From NCBI RefSeq assembly GCF_004328705.1, contig NZ_CP035319.1:4650001-4714000 (forward strand): DNA of 64,000 bases, written 5' to 3'. A model generated the notes under the pieces. The model worked only from the letters and a program-made list of their open reading frames with translations. It was not told the origin of the DNA and searched no databases. This document shows positions 38,837 to 47,599 of this stretch, in pieces (position 1 is the first letter of the stretch; each line of letters starts with the position of its first letter). The translations under genes and the position numbers were made by a program. The stretch is from Rhodococcus sp. ABRD24. Lineage in GTDB: Bacteria; Actinomycetota; Actinomycetes; Mycobacteriales; Mycobacteriaceae.

Positions 38837-40452
38837 GACCGTCGGAGTCGGTGCTGATCGCGCCGAGTATCGAGTACGGCCTGCTCGCGCCGATGCTCAT
38901 CGTGTTCGGTGTCGGTGTCGCCGGCGTGCTCATCGAGGCGTTCGCGCCGCGCCGCGCCCGTTACGCGACCCACCTGGTGCTCAGCCTCGGTGGTCTCACC
39001 GCGGCCTTCGTTGCGGTCATCGTTCTTGCGACACAGTCGGATTCGTCGGGATCCGGTCGGACTGCCGTGATGGGGGCGGTGGTGATCGACGGTCCGACGC
39101 TGTTCCTGCAGGGCACCATCCTGCTCATGGCGATGCTCGCAGTTCTCCTCGTCGCCGAGCGTGGTGCCGGTGGCACGGATGGGGGCGTGGACACGAGCGG
39201 TGGGGGCGTGGACGCTTTCACCCCCCGCGCCTCCGCGGTTCCTGGCAGTGTCGCCGAGCGGGAGGCCACTCGGAGAGGGGTGATGCAGACCGAGGTCTTT
39301 CCGCTCACGCTCCTCGCGGGCGGTGGGATGTTGCTGTTCCCGGCATCCGGTGATCTTCTCACGATGTTCGTCGCACTCGAGGTGTTGTCGCTGCCGCTGT
39401 ACCTGCTGTGCGGGCTGGCCCGGCGTCGACGCCTGCTGTCCCAGGAGGCCGCGCTCAAGTACTTCCTGCTCGGAGCCTTCTCCTCGGCGTTCTTCCTGTT
39501 CGGAGTCGCGTTGCTGTACGGCTACTCCGGGACTGTGTCCCTGACGGGCATCGCGGACGCTGTCGCCGGCGAGGGCGTGAGCACCGCGCCCGGTGGCGAG
39601 GTGCTCGCGCAGATCGGTGTCGGACTTGTTGCGGTGGGGCTGCTGTTCAAAGTCGGCGCGGTGCCGTTCCATTCGTGGATTCCCGACGTCTATCAGGGTG
39701 CACCGACGCCGATCACCGCCTTCATGGCGTCGGCCACCAAGATCGCTGCTTTCGGCGCGCTGCTTCGCGTTCTGTACGTTGCGGTACCGGGACTGGACTG
39801 GGACTGGCGGCCAGTGTTGTGGGTGGTCTCGATCCTGACGATGGTGGTTGGCGCGGTGCTCGCGGTGACGCAGACCGACATCAAGCGCATGCTCGCGTAC
39901 TCGTCGGTTGCGCACACCGGCTTCCTGCTCACCGGCGTCGTCGCCGACGACACGGCGGGGTTGTCGTCCACGATGTTCTACCTGCTGGTCTACGGTTTCA
40001 CGACGGTCGGGGCGTTCGCCGTGGTCGGCGTAGTCCGCAGCACGTCCGGGGACGGTGCCGAGGCGCCCGAGATCGGCCGGTGGGCCGGTCTGGGCCGGAC
40101 GTCGCCGGTGATCGCGGGTGTATTCGCACTGCTGTTGCTGGCCCTCGCGGGCATTCCGCTGACCAGTGGTTTCGTCGGTAAGTTCGCGGTTTTTCAGGCC
40201 GCGGCCGCGAGCGGAGCCTCTCTGCTCGTCATCGTCGGCGTCCTGTGCAGCGCGATCGCGGCTCTGTTCTATGTGCGGGTGATCGTGCTGATGTTCTTCG
40301 CCGCACCACCTGCCGATCCGCCACGGGTGGTGGTACCGGGGGCGGCGACGGTCGTGGTGATTTCCGTTGCGGCGGCGGTGACGGTGGTGCTGGGAATCCT
40401 GCCGCAGCCGATGCTGGACCTGGCGGACCGGGCGGCGAGCTTCCTGCAGTGA
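38833..40452 (+). CDS. nuoN: NADH-quinone oxidoreductase subunit N
   Basis: Third antiporter-like subunit, 539 residues, last gene of the operon. FVALEVLSLPLYLLCGLARR and SAFFLFGVALLYGYSG are typical; KVGAVPFHSWIPDVYQGAPTP marks the conserved mid-region lysine helix. A hydrophilic glycine-rich loop (about residues 115-150) contains a 12-bp direct repeat in the DNA. It overlaps nuoM by 4 bp. No strong terminator is visible in the 76 bp after its stop. Confidence 0.95.
   Translation: MRPSESVLIAPSIEYGLLAPMLIVFGVGVAGVLIEAFAPRRARYATHLVLSLGGLTAAFVAVIVLATQSDSSGSGRTAVMGAVVIDGPTLFLQGTILLMAMLAVLLVAERGAGGTDGGVDTSGGGVDAFTPRASAVPGSVAEREATRRGVMQTEVFPLTLLAGGGMLLFPASGDLLTMFVALEVLSLPLYLLCGLARRRRLLSQEAALKYFLLGAFSSAFFLFGVALLYGYSGTVSLTGIADAVAGEGVSTAPGGEVLAQIGVGLVAVGLLFKVGAVPFHSWIPDVYQGAPTPITAFMASATKIAAFGALLRVLYVAVPGLDWDWRPVLWVVSILTMVVGAVLAVTQTDIKRMLAYSSVAHTGFLLTGVVADDTAGLSSTMFYLLVYGFTTVGAFAVVGVVRSTSGDGAEAPEIGRWAGLGRTSPVIAGVFALLLLALAGIPLTSGFVGKFAVFQAAAASGASLLVIVGVLCSAIAALFYVRVIVLMFFAAPPADPPRVVVPGAATVVVISVAAAVTVVLGILPQPMLDLADRAASFLQ
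39181..39213 (+). repeat. Short direct repeat in the nuoN loop
   Basis: The 12-mer GGGGGCGTGGAC occurs at 39181-39192 and 39202-39213, coding GGVD twice in a Gly/Asp-rich loop of NuoN. Its 21-bp spacing keeps the reading frame. Confidence 0.75.
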
Positions 40453-40528
40453 CGGCTGGCGCGCCGACGGTGAGAGTGTGCGCGTCGCCGGATCTGGGAC
40501 TGCGATCTGCGAACCAAAGGCGTGCTTG

Positions 40529-40735
40529 TCAGCGGAAGTTCACCAGCAGCGCCGCGATCGCGACGCATGTGGTGGTGAACAGGGTGACCAGTCCTGCTGT
40601 GGTGGCAGGCATTCCGGACATGAGAGCGATCATTCCCGGAATGACGAGGATCGCGACGATGCACGCGAGCCATCCGATCCTGAGCGCTGCCGCGCTCACG
40701 ATCCGGCGCGGTGTTCGGCGTGGGAGTTCAGACAC
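40529..40735 (-). CDS. Small two-helix membrane protein, unknown function
   Basis: Predicted protein of 68 residues from GTG at 40733-40735, preferred because GGAG lies six bases upstream; an ATG two codons earlier directly abuts that site. Two hydrophobic helices (IGWLACIVAILVIPGMIALM and TTAGLVTLFTTTCVAIAALLV, read in parts) follow a basic N-terminus. It is convergent with nuoN. I do not recognise the family. A small membrane protein beside a respiratory complex could be accessory, but nothing shows it. Confidence 0.5.
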   Translation of the reverse strand: MSELPRRTPRRIVSAAALRIGWLACIVAILVIPGMIALMSGMPATTAGLVTLFTTTCVAIAALLVNFR

Positions 40736-40921
40736 TGTCATCTCCAAATTCTCTGGACTTGTCGGGCACCCGGAGATCGGATGGGATGGCCCCGGCTTGC
40801 GGATGGGGCATGGCAGCGACCGCGGTAGCGCGAACGCTGGCCCCGTGCGGTGTTGGTTGAGGTGCGCTGCCGCTCATGGGGCTGTGAGCCGATCCTGAGT
40901 ATGGGTGAGTACCTCTGCGGT

Positions 40922-42214
40922 TCAGCCCGCTTCGCGGCCGGTGTCGCCGGGACAGGCGTGGTTTCGTTTTCGGCGACGCTCGGCGATGGATGGGTTGGTG
41001 TTGGCATGGACGGTGCCCTCGTCGATGACCAGTTCGGTGATGTCGTCACGGCTGGGGATGTCGTACATGAAGGGTTGGAGCACCTCCTCCAGGATGGCCC
41101 GTAGTCCTCGAGCGCCGGTTTCCCGGACGAGCGCCTCGGATGCAATTGCGTCGAGGGCAGCGGGAGTGAAGGTGAGCTCGACGCCGTCGATGTCGAACAG
41201 CCGGGCGTACTGCTTGACGAGCGCATTCTTCGGTTCGGAGAGGATCCTGACAAGGACAGCTTCGTCGAGGGGATCAAGCGCAGTCACGATCGGTATGCGG
41301 CCGATGAATTCGGGGATGAGGCCGAACTTGTGCAGGTCCTCCGGCATGACCTTGCCGAGGTGGTCACGGATGTCGGTGTCTTTCGAGCGGATTTCGGCGC
41401 CGAACCCTGTTCCGTGGTGGCCGACACGGTTGGCGACCATCTTCTCGAGTCCCTCGAATACCCCGGAGACGATGAAAAGGATGTGGGTGGTGTCGAGTTG
41501 AATGAAATCCTGGTGGGGGTGTTTGCGACCGCCCCGCGGGGGGACGCTCGCGTGGGTCCCCTCGAGGATCTTCAGGAGCGCTTGTTGGACGCCTTCGCCC
41601 GAGATATCGCGCGTGATCGACGGGTTCTCACTCCTTCGGGCGACCTTGTCGATCTCGTCGATGTAGATGATTCCGGTCTGGGCCCGTTGGATGTCGAAGT
41701 CGGCGGCTTGGATCAGTTTGAGAAGAACGTTCTCGACGTCCTCCCCGACATAGCCCGCCTCGGTGAGCGTCGTCGCGTCGGCGATGGCGAAGGGGACGTC
41801 GAGTATTCGGGCGAGTGTTTGGGCGAGGTAGGTCTTCCCGCAGCCGGTAGGGCCGAGCATCAGGATGTTCGATTTCGTGATCTCGACGGCCTCCCCACCC
41901 GTCGTGGCACCCTCGTTCGCAGAACGGATTCGCTTGTAGTGGTTGTAGACGGCGACAGCGAGCGATCGCTTGGCAGCCTGCTGACCGATGACGTACTCGT
42001 CCAGGTGATCGCAGATTTCAGCCGGCGTAGGTATCCGTTCGCGTTCACTGACACCGGGGTGTACCCGCTCTTCGTCGAGAATGTCGTTGCACAGGTCGAT
42101 GCACTCGTCGCATACGTAGACACTGCGTCCGGCGATCAGCTTCCGAACCTGCTTCTGATTCTTGCCACAGAACGAGCATTTCAGCAGGTCAACTCTTTCG
42201 CTGATCTGTGCCAT
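40922..42214 (-). CDS. clpX: ClpX-type AAA+ unfoldase, solitary copy
   Basis: Protein of 430 residues with all ClpX features: the N-terminal zinc domain with Cys13, Cys16, Cys35 and Cys38, Walker A GPTGCGKT (121-128), Walker [10 protein letters not shown], and [12 protein letters not shown] with the sensor region. ATG at 42212-42214 has GAGGAG seven bases upstream. Normally clpX follows clpP1P2; here no protease gene is near and the upstream neighbour on the same strand is a TetR gene 52 bp away. It also looks diverged from my recollection of mycobacterial ClpX, so it may be a second, horizontally acquired or specialised copy. Confirming that needs the rest of the genome. Confidence 0.9.
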   Translation of the reverse strand: MAQISERVDLLKCSFCGKNQKQVRKLIAGRSVYVCDECIDLCNDILDEERVHPGVSERERIPTPAEICDHLDEYVIGQQAAKRSLAVAVYNHYKRIRSANEGATTGGEAVEITKSNILMLGPTGCGKTYLAQTLARILDVPFAIADATTLTEAGYVGEDVENVLLKLIQAADFDIQRAQTGIIYIDEIDKVARRSENPSITRDISGEGVQQALLKILEGTHASVPPRGGRKHPHQDFIQLDTTHILFIVSGVFEGLEKMVANRVGHHGTGFGAEIRSKDTDIRDHLGKVMPEDLHKFGLIPEFIGRIPIVTALDPLDEAVLVRILSEPKNALVKQYARLFDIDGVELTFTPAALDAIASEALVRETGARGLRAILEEVLQPFMYDIPSRDDITELVIDEGTVHANTNPSIAERRRKRNHACPGDTGREAG

Positions 42215-42266
42215 GTCTCACTCCTCGTCAATGGGTGATGCGATGGTCGGGGTGATGAAGGGCCCG

Positions 42267-43364
42267 TCAGTTTCGGGCGGAGCCCAGGGCGTCGACGCGC
42301 AGGCAGGCGCCCCGGCCCCTGCTGCGCGAGACGATGCGTCCCTCGTGGATGGCCACGGCGAGTTCGGTGTCGTCGTCGACGGTGTCCGCTCCACTTGCCG
42401 CGGCGATCTCCCCGTTGGCATCGACAACGAGCTGGATCTGCGGCCACGTATGGGAGGGGAACGCCTGGCGGAGTGACCGGCACAGGTCCGACAGTGCCAA
42501 CCGGGCGAGTGGAGCGAGCTCGGCAGGATCAGCGGTGACGATGACAGCTGTGACGGGGGTATCGGTGGGCACGGCACGGACCAGGTGCTCGATGTGTTCG
42601 AGCCGGTTCATGCCCACCAGGGCAAGGATCCCGTCGCCGATCGTCGCAGTCTTCCCGCGAACAACGTCGGTCGCCCGCGGGAAGGTCCACTCTTCGTCAG
42701 TCTCCTCGGTGGTGACGTCATCGATGTGCGGGGGAGTCCATCGATCCTCGATCTCGATGCCGATAGCGTGCCGGCAGGTCGCTACCACCGTGGCCGGATT
42801 CACGAAATCAGGTGCAACGAAAGATAATTGGCTTGCCCCGTACAGAATGGTGAGCACCGATTCGGCGACGGCGACCATGCGCTCGGCTGCGCAGGGGCGA
42901 TGCTGTTGCATGCGCTCGAGTGCCAGCCCGAGAAGTATGGCGTCGAGTTTCAGCAGCTGGGCGAACGGCCGCTGGAATTGCTCCTCGGTCAGGATCTCGG
43001 GGATGAGATCGAGACCGAGCACCGGCGAGGTGAGTTGCACAGATCCCTGGTACTCGTAGTCACTGGTCCGGGGAAGTCGATCCACCCACGTGCCCGCGAA
43101 GACCCCGAGTGCCCCCGCTGGGGTATCTGCGTGAGTGTGCAGGACCTCGCTGGCATTCTCGGCCTCCTCGGCGAGGACCGCGAGGTAGAGGGCGCGTTTG
43201 CCGGGGAAGTTGGAATACACGGCTCCGCGGGTGAGGTCGGCGCGGATGGCGATGTCGTCGACCGTTGCCCTGCGGAAGCCTCGCTCGGAGAACTCGGCCC
43301 GGGCCGCGGTGAGCACCCTGCGCCGATTGAGCTCTCGCTGCTGGAGCCTCGTCAGCCGCGCCAT
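42267..43364 (-). CDS. TetR-family regulator with long C-terminal extension
   Basis: Protein of 365 residues, about 150 longer than usual TetR proteins. The DNA-binding domain is clear (ATVDDIAIRADLTRGAVYSNFPGKRALYLAVL, residues about 30-62, in parts). After about residue 230 a separate alpha/beta region contains TPVTAVIVTADPAELAPL, IQLVVDANGEIAAASG and ELAVAIHEGRIVSRSRG, a strand-helix-strand pattern like redoxin domains but with no CxxC. GGAGG precedes the ATG by ten bases. It probably forms an operon with clpX, and the three repeats upstream are a likely operator. The function of the extra domain is unknown. Confidence 0.82.
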   Translation of the reverse strand: MARLTRLQQRELNRRRVLTAARAEFSERGFRRATVDDIAIRADLTRGAVYSNFPGKRALYLAVLAEEAENASEVLHTHADTPAGALGVFAGTWVDRLPRTSDYEYQGSVQLTSPVLGLDLIPEILTEEQFQRPFAQLLKLDAILLGLALERMQQHRPCAAERMVAVAESVLTILYGASQLSFVAPDFVNPATVVATCRHAIGIEIEDRWTPPHIDDVTTEETDEEWTFPRATDVVRGKTATIGDGILALVGMNRLEHIEHLVRAVPTDTPVTAVIVTADPAELAPLARLALSDLCRSLRQAFPSHTWPQIQLVVDANGEIAAASGADTVDDDTELAVAIHEGRIVSRSRGRGACLRVDALGSARN

Positions 43365-43398
43365 CGGTCCGTTTCCTCCGCTTACCTCTGGTTCATCC

Positions 43399-43443
43399 CA
43401 TTTGGAATGCGGGCATCATCTGAATGTTGCTACCATCCGAATG
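43399..43443. promoter_or_regulatory. Triple CATnnGAATG operator-like repeats
   Basis: Three similar near-palindromes stand in a row: CATTTGGAATG (43399-43409), CATCTGAATG (43417-43426) and CATCCGAATG (43434-43443), with starts 17-18 bp apart. They lie 35-79 bp upstream of the TetR start, where an autorepressor would bind. Regular phasing at about 1.7 helical turns suggests cooperative binding. Confidence 0.55.
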
Positions 43444-43649
43444 CTACACGGGGGTGCTCTCCGGGGGGGGGATGGCCGGAACGCTCCGCCGAATGATCAG
43501 CGATGCGCGGGGGTGCCTGCGCTGAGGGGGCCGAGGGGGCAGAACGTGGGGAGCGCAACTGTCGGGCACCCGACCCGTGCATCGAAATCATCGAAGTCTG
43601 TCGACGATGTCCTTGCTGATGCTCGCGCACTGCTCGGGCTCAGGCTCTC

Positions 43650-43990
43650 GTGTCACTGTGCGCTGGCCAGCCGGACGGTCTCGATTTCGAAACTCGTTCG
43701 ACTGTCGAGATCAGTGACTGCATGTCCATGATCGAAGGCAAGACTGCATCTCTACTCGCGTGTGCATGCGAAATAGGCGCAACTGCAGCCGGGGCAGACC
43801 GCGCGACGGCGTCGCTCCTGGCGCAGTTCGGCCGCGACATCGGAATCGCCTACCAACTGACCGACGACATACTCGGGATCTGGGGTGACTCCACCGTGAC
43901 GCCAAGCCCGTTTTCTCCGACCTCGACAATCGGAAGAAGTCACCGCCCATTGTCGTCTGGCTACTCCGCGCGTTCCTCGCCCCGGGACGC
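43650..43990 (+). pseudogene. Remnant of a polyprenyl (geranylgeranyl) diphosphate synthase
   Basis: The frame from 43650 reads like the middle of a trans-prenyltransferase: GQPDGLDFETRSTVEISDCM, MIEGKTASLLACACEIGA and the second aspartate motif YQLTDDILGIWGD. Directly after GDSTVT homology moves to another frame (AKPVFSDLDNRKKSPPIVVW), showing a frameshift near 43903. The N-terminal half with the first DDxxD and the C-terminus are absent. The remnant lies just upstream of the P450, UbiA-type and idi genes and explains why that locus lacks a prenyl donor enzyme. Confidence 0.8.
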
Positions 43991-44046
43991 CGTTGCAAAC
44001 CGACCGTCCGCAGCCTAGATCCTCAGCATCGGAGGACCACAATCTC

Positions 44047-45426
44047 ATGGACACCATCGACGCCGTTCCCCTCGCCAAGGGTCACCTTCCGCTCCTCGGG
44101 CATGGTGCGTCCCTTCTCCGGGACCCGCTCGGTTTCGTCTCCTCCCTCCCCTCCATGGGCAAGCTCGTCCGCGTCAAGATGGGACCGATGACGGTCATCG
44201 TCGTCTGCGACCCGCAGCTGACTCGAGAGGTTCTTCTCGACGACCGGACCTTCGACAGAGGTGGTCCGCTGTACGACAGGTCCCGGGAGGGTGCCGGCGA
44301 AGGGCTTGGGACATGCACCTACGCCACCCACCGGCGTCAGCGCAGGCTGTGTCAACCGACGTTCCGTCTCGATCGCTTCCCGGGCTACGCGAAGGTGATG
44401 GCCACGGCGGTCGAAGATGTCACTCGGTCCTGGCGCGACGGACAGGTCATCGACCTGAGCTCCGAGATGTCGAAGCTCACTGTCCGGGTAGCGGTGCGGA
44501 CGATGTTCTCCACATCATTGCCCGAGTCGACCGTCCAGCAGGTCTCGGATGACTTCGGCGTGATCGCCGAGGGCGTGTTCCGTCGGATGGTGATGCCACC
44601 TCTGGTCAACCGCCTGCCGACACCTGGCACCCGCCGCTACTACCAGGCCAAGGACCGACTTCGACGAATCGGCGCACAGCTGATCGCAGAAAGGCGCTCC
44701 GACGATCGCGATCGAGGTGATCTGCTGTCCTCGCTGCTGAGCGCGCGCGATCCTGAAGCCGGGGCCGACAGCGCGTCGATGACCGATATCGAGCTTTCCG
44801 ACCAGATATTCACCTTCTTCCTGGCTGGCGCCGAAACCACGGCAAGCACGCTCGCCTGGAGTCTCTACATGCTCGGCCGTGCGCCCGACGTCGAGCAGGC
44901 CGTTCACGCCGAGGTCGACCATGTGCTGACTGACAGAACAGCGGTGTTCGACGATCTCGGGAACCTGCCGACCCTGAACCGGATGCTGACCGAGACACTG
45001 CGCATGTATCCGGCGGGTTGGCTGCTGACCCGAGTGGTCGCGCGGGAGACCGAGTTGGGTGGGATACGGCTGCCGGCTGACACGACAGTGGCGGTCAGCC
45101 CGCACATCATCCATCGACGCGAGGACATCTACGAGCGCGCAAACGAGTTCGTCCCTTCCCGCTGGGAAGATGCCAAACCAGACCGAACGACGTACATCCC
45201 TTTCGGCGCCGGCGCCCGGAAGTGCATCGGTGACCAGTTTGCGCTGACCGAGGCCGGACTCGCGCTCGCCACCATTGCCGCGCGCTGGCAACTGGCAGCG
45301 TTGACTGACCGTCCCGTCTCGCCCTCGCTGAAACACCTTCCGGCCCCGCGCAATCTGATGATGCGGCTCACGAGTCGGATCACAGTCGAGGGCGCTCCGG
45401 GAATTGCGGAACAGCCGGTGCGGTGA
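44047..45426 (+). CDS. Cytochrome P450, terpenoid-oxidase-like
   Basis: P450 of 459 residues. The N-terminus PLAKGHLPLLGHGASLLRDP is of the soluble kind seen in terpene oxygenases such as pentalenene oxidase. I-helix FFLAGAETTAST is canonical, ExxR is ETLR, and the haem loop is PFGAGARKCIG. ATG at 44047 with GGAGGA ten bases upstream is preferred. The UbiA-family gene follows 3 bp later, so both are probably co-translated. Its likely job is oxidising the product of that enzyme; no substrate can be named. Confidence 0.88.
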   Translation: MDTIDAVPLAKGHLPLLGHGASLLRDPLGFVSSLPSMGKLVRVKMGPMTVIVVCDPQLTREVLLDDRTFDRGGPLYDRSREGAGEGLGTCTYATHRRQRRLCQPTFRLDRFPGYAKVMATAVEDVTRSWRDGQVIDLSSEMSKLTVRVAVRTMFSTSLPESTVQQVSDDFGVIAEGVFRRMVMPPLVNRLPTPGTRRYYQAKDRLRRIGAQLIAERRSDDRDRGDLLSSLLSARDPEAGADSASMTDIELSDQIFTFFLAGAETTASTLAWSLYMLGRAPDVEQAVHAEVDHVLTDRTAVFDDLGNLPTLNRMLTETLRMYPAGWLLTRVVARETELGGIRLPADTTVAVSPHIIHRREDIYERANEFVPSRWEDAKPDRTTYIPFGAGARKCIGDQFALTEAGLALATIAARWQLAALTDRPVSPSLKHLPAPRNLMMRLTSRITVEGAPGIAEQPVR

Positions 45427-45429
45427 CCC

Positions 45430-46347
45430 ATGACCATCAGCATCAAACCTGCCCACACCAAACAGGCAGACTCACGAATGAACCGCCTCGTGCGTGCACT
45501 GCTGCACGAGGCCCGGGTGTGCTGGTCGTTCACCTGGGGCGACCTGTCAGCGACGGTGCTCCCCGCAACGATGTTCGCCATCGCCGCCTGGAACAGCACG
45601 GACCTGCCGGCGCAGTCCATCCTCGTTGTCGTCGCGAAGTGTCTGGTGTACTTCTGGCTGTACATCTACACCTTCAACTTGTCGAACCAGCTCATCGGCA
45701 TCGACGAGGACCGGATCAACAAGCCGCACCGGCCCCTGGTCACGGGGCTGATCACGCCCACAGGCGCGCGCCGACGCCTGATGGTCGCGACCGCGGCGTT
45801 CTTGATCGTCGGCACGCTGTTCGGGGTACTGGTCTGGACGTGTCTGTGGATAGCTGCTTGGGCCCTGCACAACCATCTCGGGTGGGCGCGGACCGCGTGG
45901 GGCAAGAACGCCGCAATGGTCGCAGGAACGATCGCCCAACTCGCGGCCGCCTGGCAGATCGTCACGCCGCTGAGCGATACCGCGTGGACCTGGATCCTGA
46001 CGATCGCGATCCCACTGGGAGCCCTTGTCTCCCTCCAAGACCTGCGCGATCTTGCCGGCGACGCCGCGATAGGTCGAAGGACCGCGGTGATGGTCATGGG
46101 GGAGGAGAATTCTCGGAGGTTCTTCTGCCTGGCGTTCGCCGTCTATCCCGTGCTGACATACCTGGCCCTTTATCGTGGCGCGCCGACGGCAGCTCAGTAC
46201 ATCGGAGGGGCCGCGGCGATCATCTCACTTTCGATCGCGTACCGAGTGATCCGTCTGCGAGACCGGCGATCCGACAATACGACCTACATGATGTACACCT
46301 ACTGGTACTGCATCACGCTCGTCAGCGCCGTATTCGCGGTCGGTTGA
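45430..46347 (+). CDS. UbiA-superfamily prenyltransferase or terpene cyclase
   Basis: Integral membrane protein of 305 residues with about eight hydrophobic helices. The first aspartate-rich motif, usually NDxxDxxxD, reads NQLIGIDED (86-94), with Gln and Gly replacing two aspartates; the second is DLRDLAGD (204-211), matching DxxDxxxD. Such altered first motifs occur in UbiA relatives that cyclise prenyl diphosphates rather than transfer them, so a cyclase is a real alternative. It sits between a P450 and IPP isomerase in a locus with a dead prenyl-diphosphate synthase. Confidence 0.78.
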   Translation: MTISIKPAHTKQADSRMNRLVRALLHEARVCWSFTWGDLSATVLPATMFAIAAWNSTDLPAQSILVVVAKCLVYFWLYIYTFNLSNQLIGIDEDRINKPHRPLVTGLITPTGARRRLMVATAAFLIVGTLFGVLVWTCLWIAAWALHNHLGWARTAWGKNAAMVAGTIAQLAAAWQIVTPLSDTAWTWILTIAIPLGALVSLQDLRDLAGDAAIGRRTAVMVMGEENSRRFFCLAFAVYPVLTYLALYRGAPTAAQYIGGAAAIISLSIAYRVIRLRDRRSDNTTYMMYTYWYCITLVSAVFAVG

Positions 46348-46381
46348 AATGGGCACTGATCACAGCAAGAGATGAGGACTA

Positions 46382-46945
46382 GTGCGAACGACAGAAGAGA
46401 TGGTCATCCTGCTGGATGACTCGGGCATCCCGATCGGAAAGGCTCCCAAAGCCGCTGTGCACACTGAGAATACGCCACTGCACCGGGCATTCTCCTGTCA
46501 CGTTTTCGCCCCTGACGGACGCTTGCTGGTCACGCGTCGGGCGCTGACGAAACTCACCTGGCCGGGAGTATGGACCAACTCGTTCTGTGGTCATCCTCTG
46601 CCTGACGAGTCGGACCATGACGCGATCACTCGACGCGGGCAGTGGGAACTCGGAATCACGCTGACCGACATCCGCCCGCTGTTGCCGATGTACCGATACC
46701 GAGCCGTGGACTCCTCGGGAATCGTGGAGAACGAGATCTGTCCCGTGTACGCGGCGACGACGGCGGATGAGCCCACCGCTAATCCCGCCGAGGTACAGGA
46801 GTGGAGCTGGGTCTCGGCTTCCGACATAGCAGCGGCGACGCACTGCGCGCCTTTCGCGTTCAGCCCGTGGTTCGTCGAGCAGATCTCGCAGATCGAGCTG
46901 TATGGCACCGGTTCGAGGTCGGTTCCACCGAAAATGGCCCAGTAG
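46382..46945 (+). CDS. idi: Isopentenyl-diphosphate delta-isomerase, type I
   Basis: Nudix-fold isomerase of 187 residues that interconverts IPP and DMAPP. The catalytic cysteine lies in WTNSFCGHP and the glutamate in VENEICPVYAA, both present. GTG start has GAGG six bases upstream and follows the UbiA-type gene by 34 bp. In actinobacteria idi often travels with terpenoid or carotenoid clusters, which fits the neighbours. Confidence 0.92.
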   Translation: MRTTEEMVILLDDSGIPIGKAPKAAVHTENTPLHRAFSCHVFAPDGRLLVTRRALTKLTWPGVWTNSFCGHPLPDESDHDAITRRGQWELGITLTDIRPLLPMYRYRAVDSSGIVENEICPVYAATTADEPTANPAEVQEWSWVSASDIAAATHCAPFAFSPWFVEQISQIELYGTGSRSVPPKMAQ

Positions 46946-47015
46946 AGCGGTGATCACCATGTCGACGGGATTCGTCAGTACACCTCCGTCGTCGATCGCG
47001 ATCTGATCGACCGCT
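46946..47015. terminator. Possible bidirectional terminator between idi and the NTF2-like gene
   Basis: AGCGGTGATCA (46946-46956) can pair with TGATCGACCGCT (47004-47015), with one bulged base and a 47-base loop, between convergent genes. The long loop makes it a weak candidate. Confidence 0.3.
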
Positions 47016-47023
47016 GAGGACGA

Positions 47024-47512
47024 TCAGCCCTCGGTGACCACTGTGCCCTCGGTCAGCGGCCGCACCATCGACCACAGCGTGATCGATTGGCACTTAGAGA
47101 TTTTCCACTCGCCATTCTCGATCACGTACTCGTCGACGTACTCGATGGAGCGGACGGTCTCGGTGTGGTCGATCAGGTTCACCTGGCGGAAGTGCAGCGT
47201 CCACTTCCCGGCGGCGAGGGCGTCTCCGAGGAGTGTGATCTCCGGGTGGAGAGCGTGGTGCATGTCGAGGATGACATGCCGATCGTCGACCTTCCGCAGG
47301 GCAACCGTCCGGAAGATCTCCGCGATCGGACCGGCGTCGTCGAAGGTTCCCAACGGGCCGTAGTCGATCACTGCGCCGTGATCGACGAAACATGCCCGAA
47401 AGGTCTCCGGGTCCTTGGCATCACAGGCCCGCAGGTAGCGGTACTTGAGGGTCTTGATCGCCTCGATCCGTTCCAGGTCGGCCAGGCGCTGCTCGATCGA
47501 ACGTTCCGTCAC
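47024..47512 (-). CDS. SnoaL/NTF2-like protein
   Basis: Protein of 162 residues with the SnoaL-like fold pattern: an N-terminal helix (ERIEAIKTLKYRYLRACDAKD), then FRACFVDHGAVIDYG and a sheet ending RSIEYVDEYVIENGEWKISK. The family includes dehydratases, cyclases and small-ligand binders, so the reaction is open. GTG at 47510-47512 has GAGGAA about five bases upstream. It stands alone on the minus strand, convergent with idi and 87 bp downstream of the ferritin-like gene. Confidence 0.8.
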   Translation of the reverse strand: MTERSIEQRLADLERIEAIKTLKYRYLRACDAKDPETFRACFVDHGAVIDYGPLGTFDDAGPIAEIFRTVALRKVDDRHVILDMHHALHPEITLLGDALAAGKWTLHFRQVNLIDHTETVRSIEYVDEYVIENGEWKISKCQSITLWSMVRPLTEGTVVTEG

Positions 47513-47599
47513 TGCGGTTCCTCTCGGTCGCGGGATACTGTCCTGCAACCTAGGTGCTGCAACGCGATTCGCGGCGTGTTTTGCGGCGGCGGGGGACAA

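Noticed and set aside
40736..40921. Terminator or small RNA between clpX and the small membrane gene
   Set aside because: Only 5-bp GCCCC/GGGGC pairings seen, which are common at this GC content.
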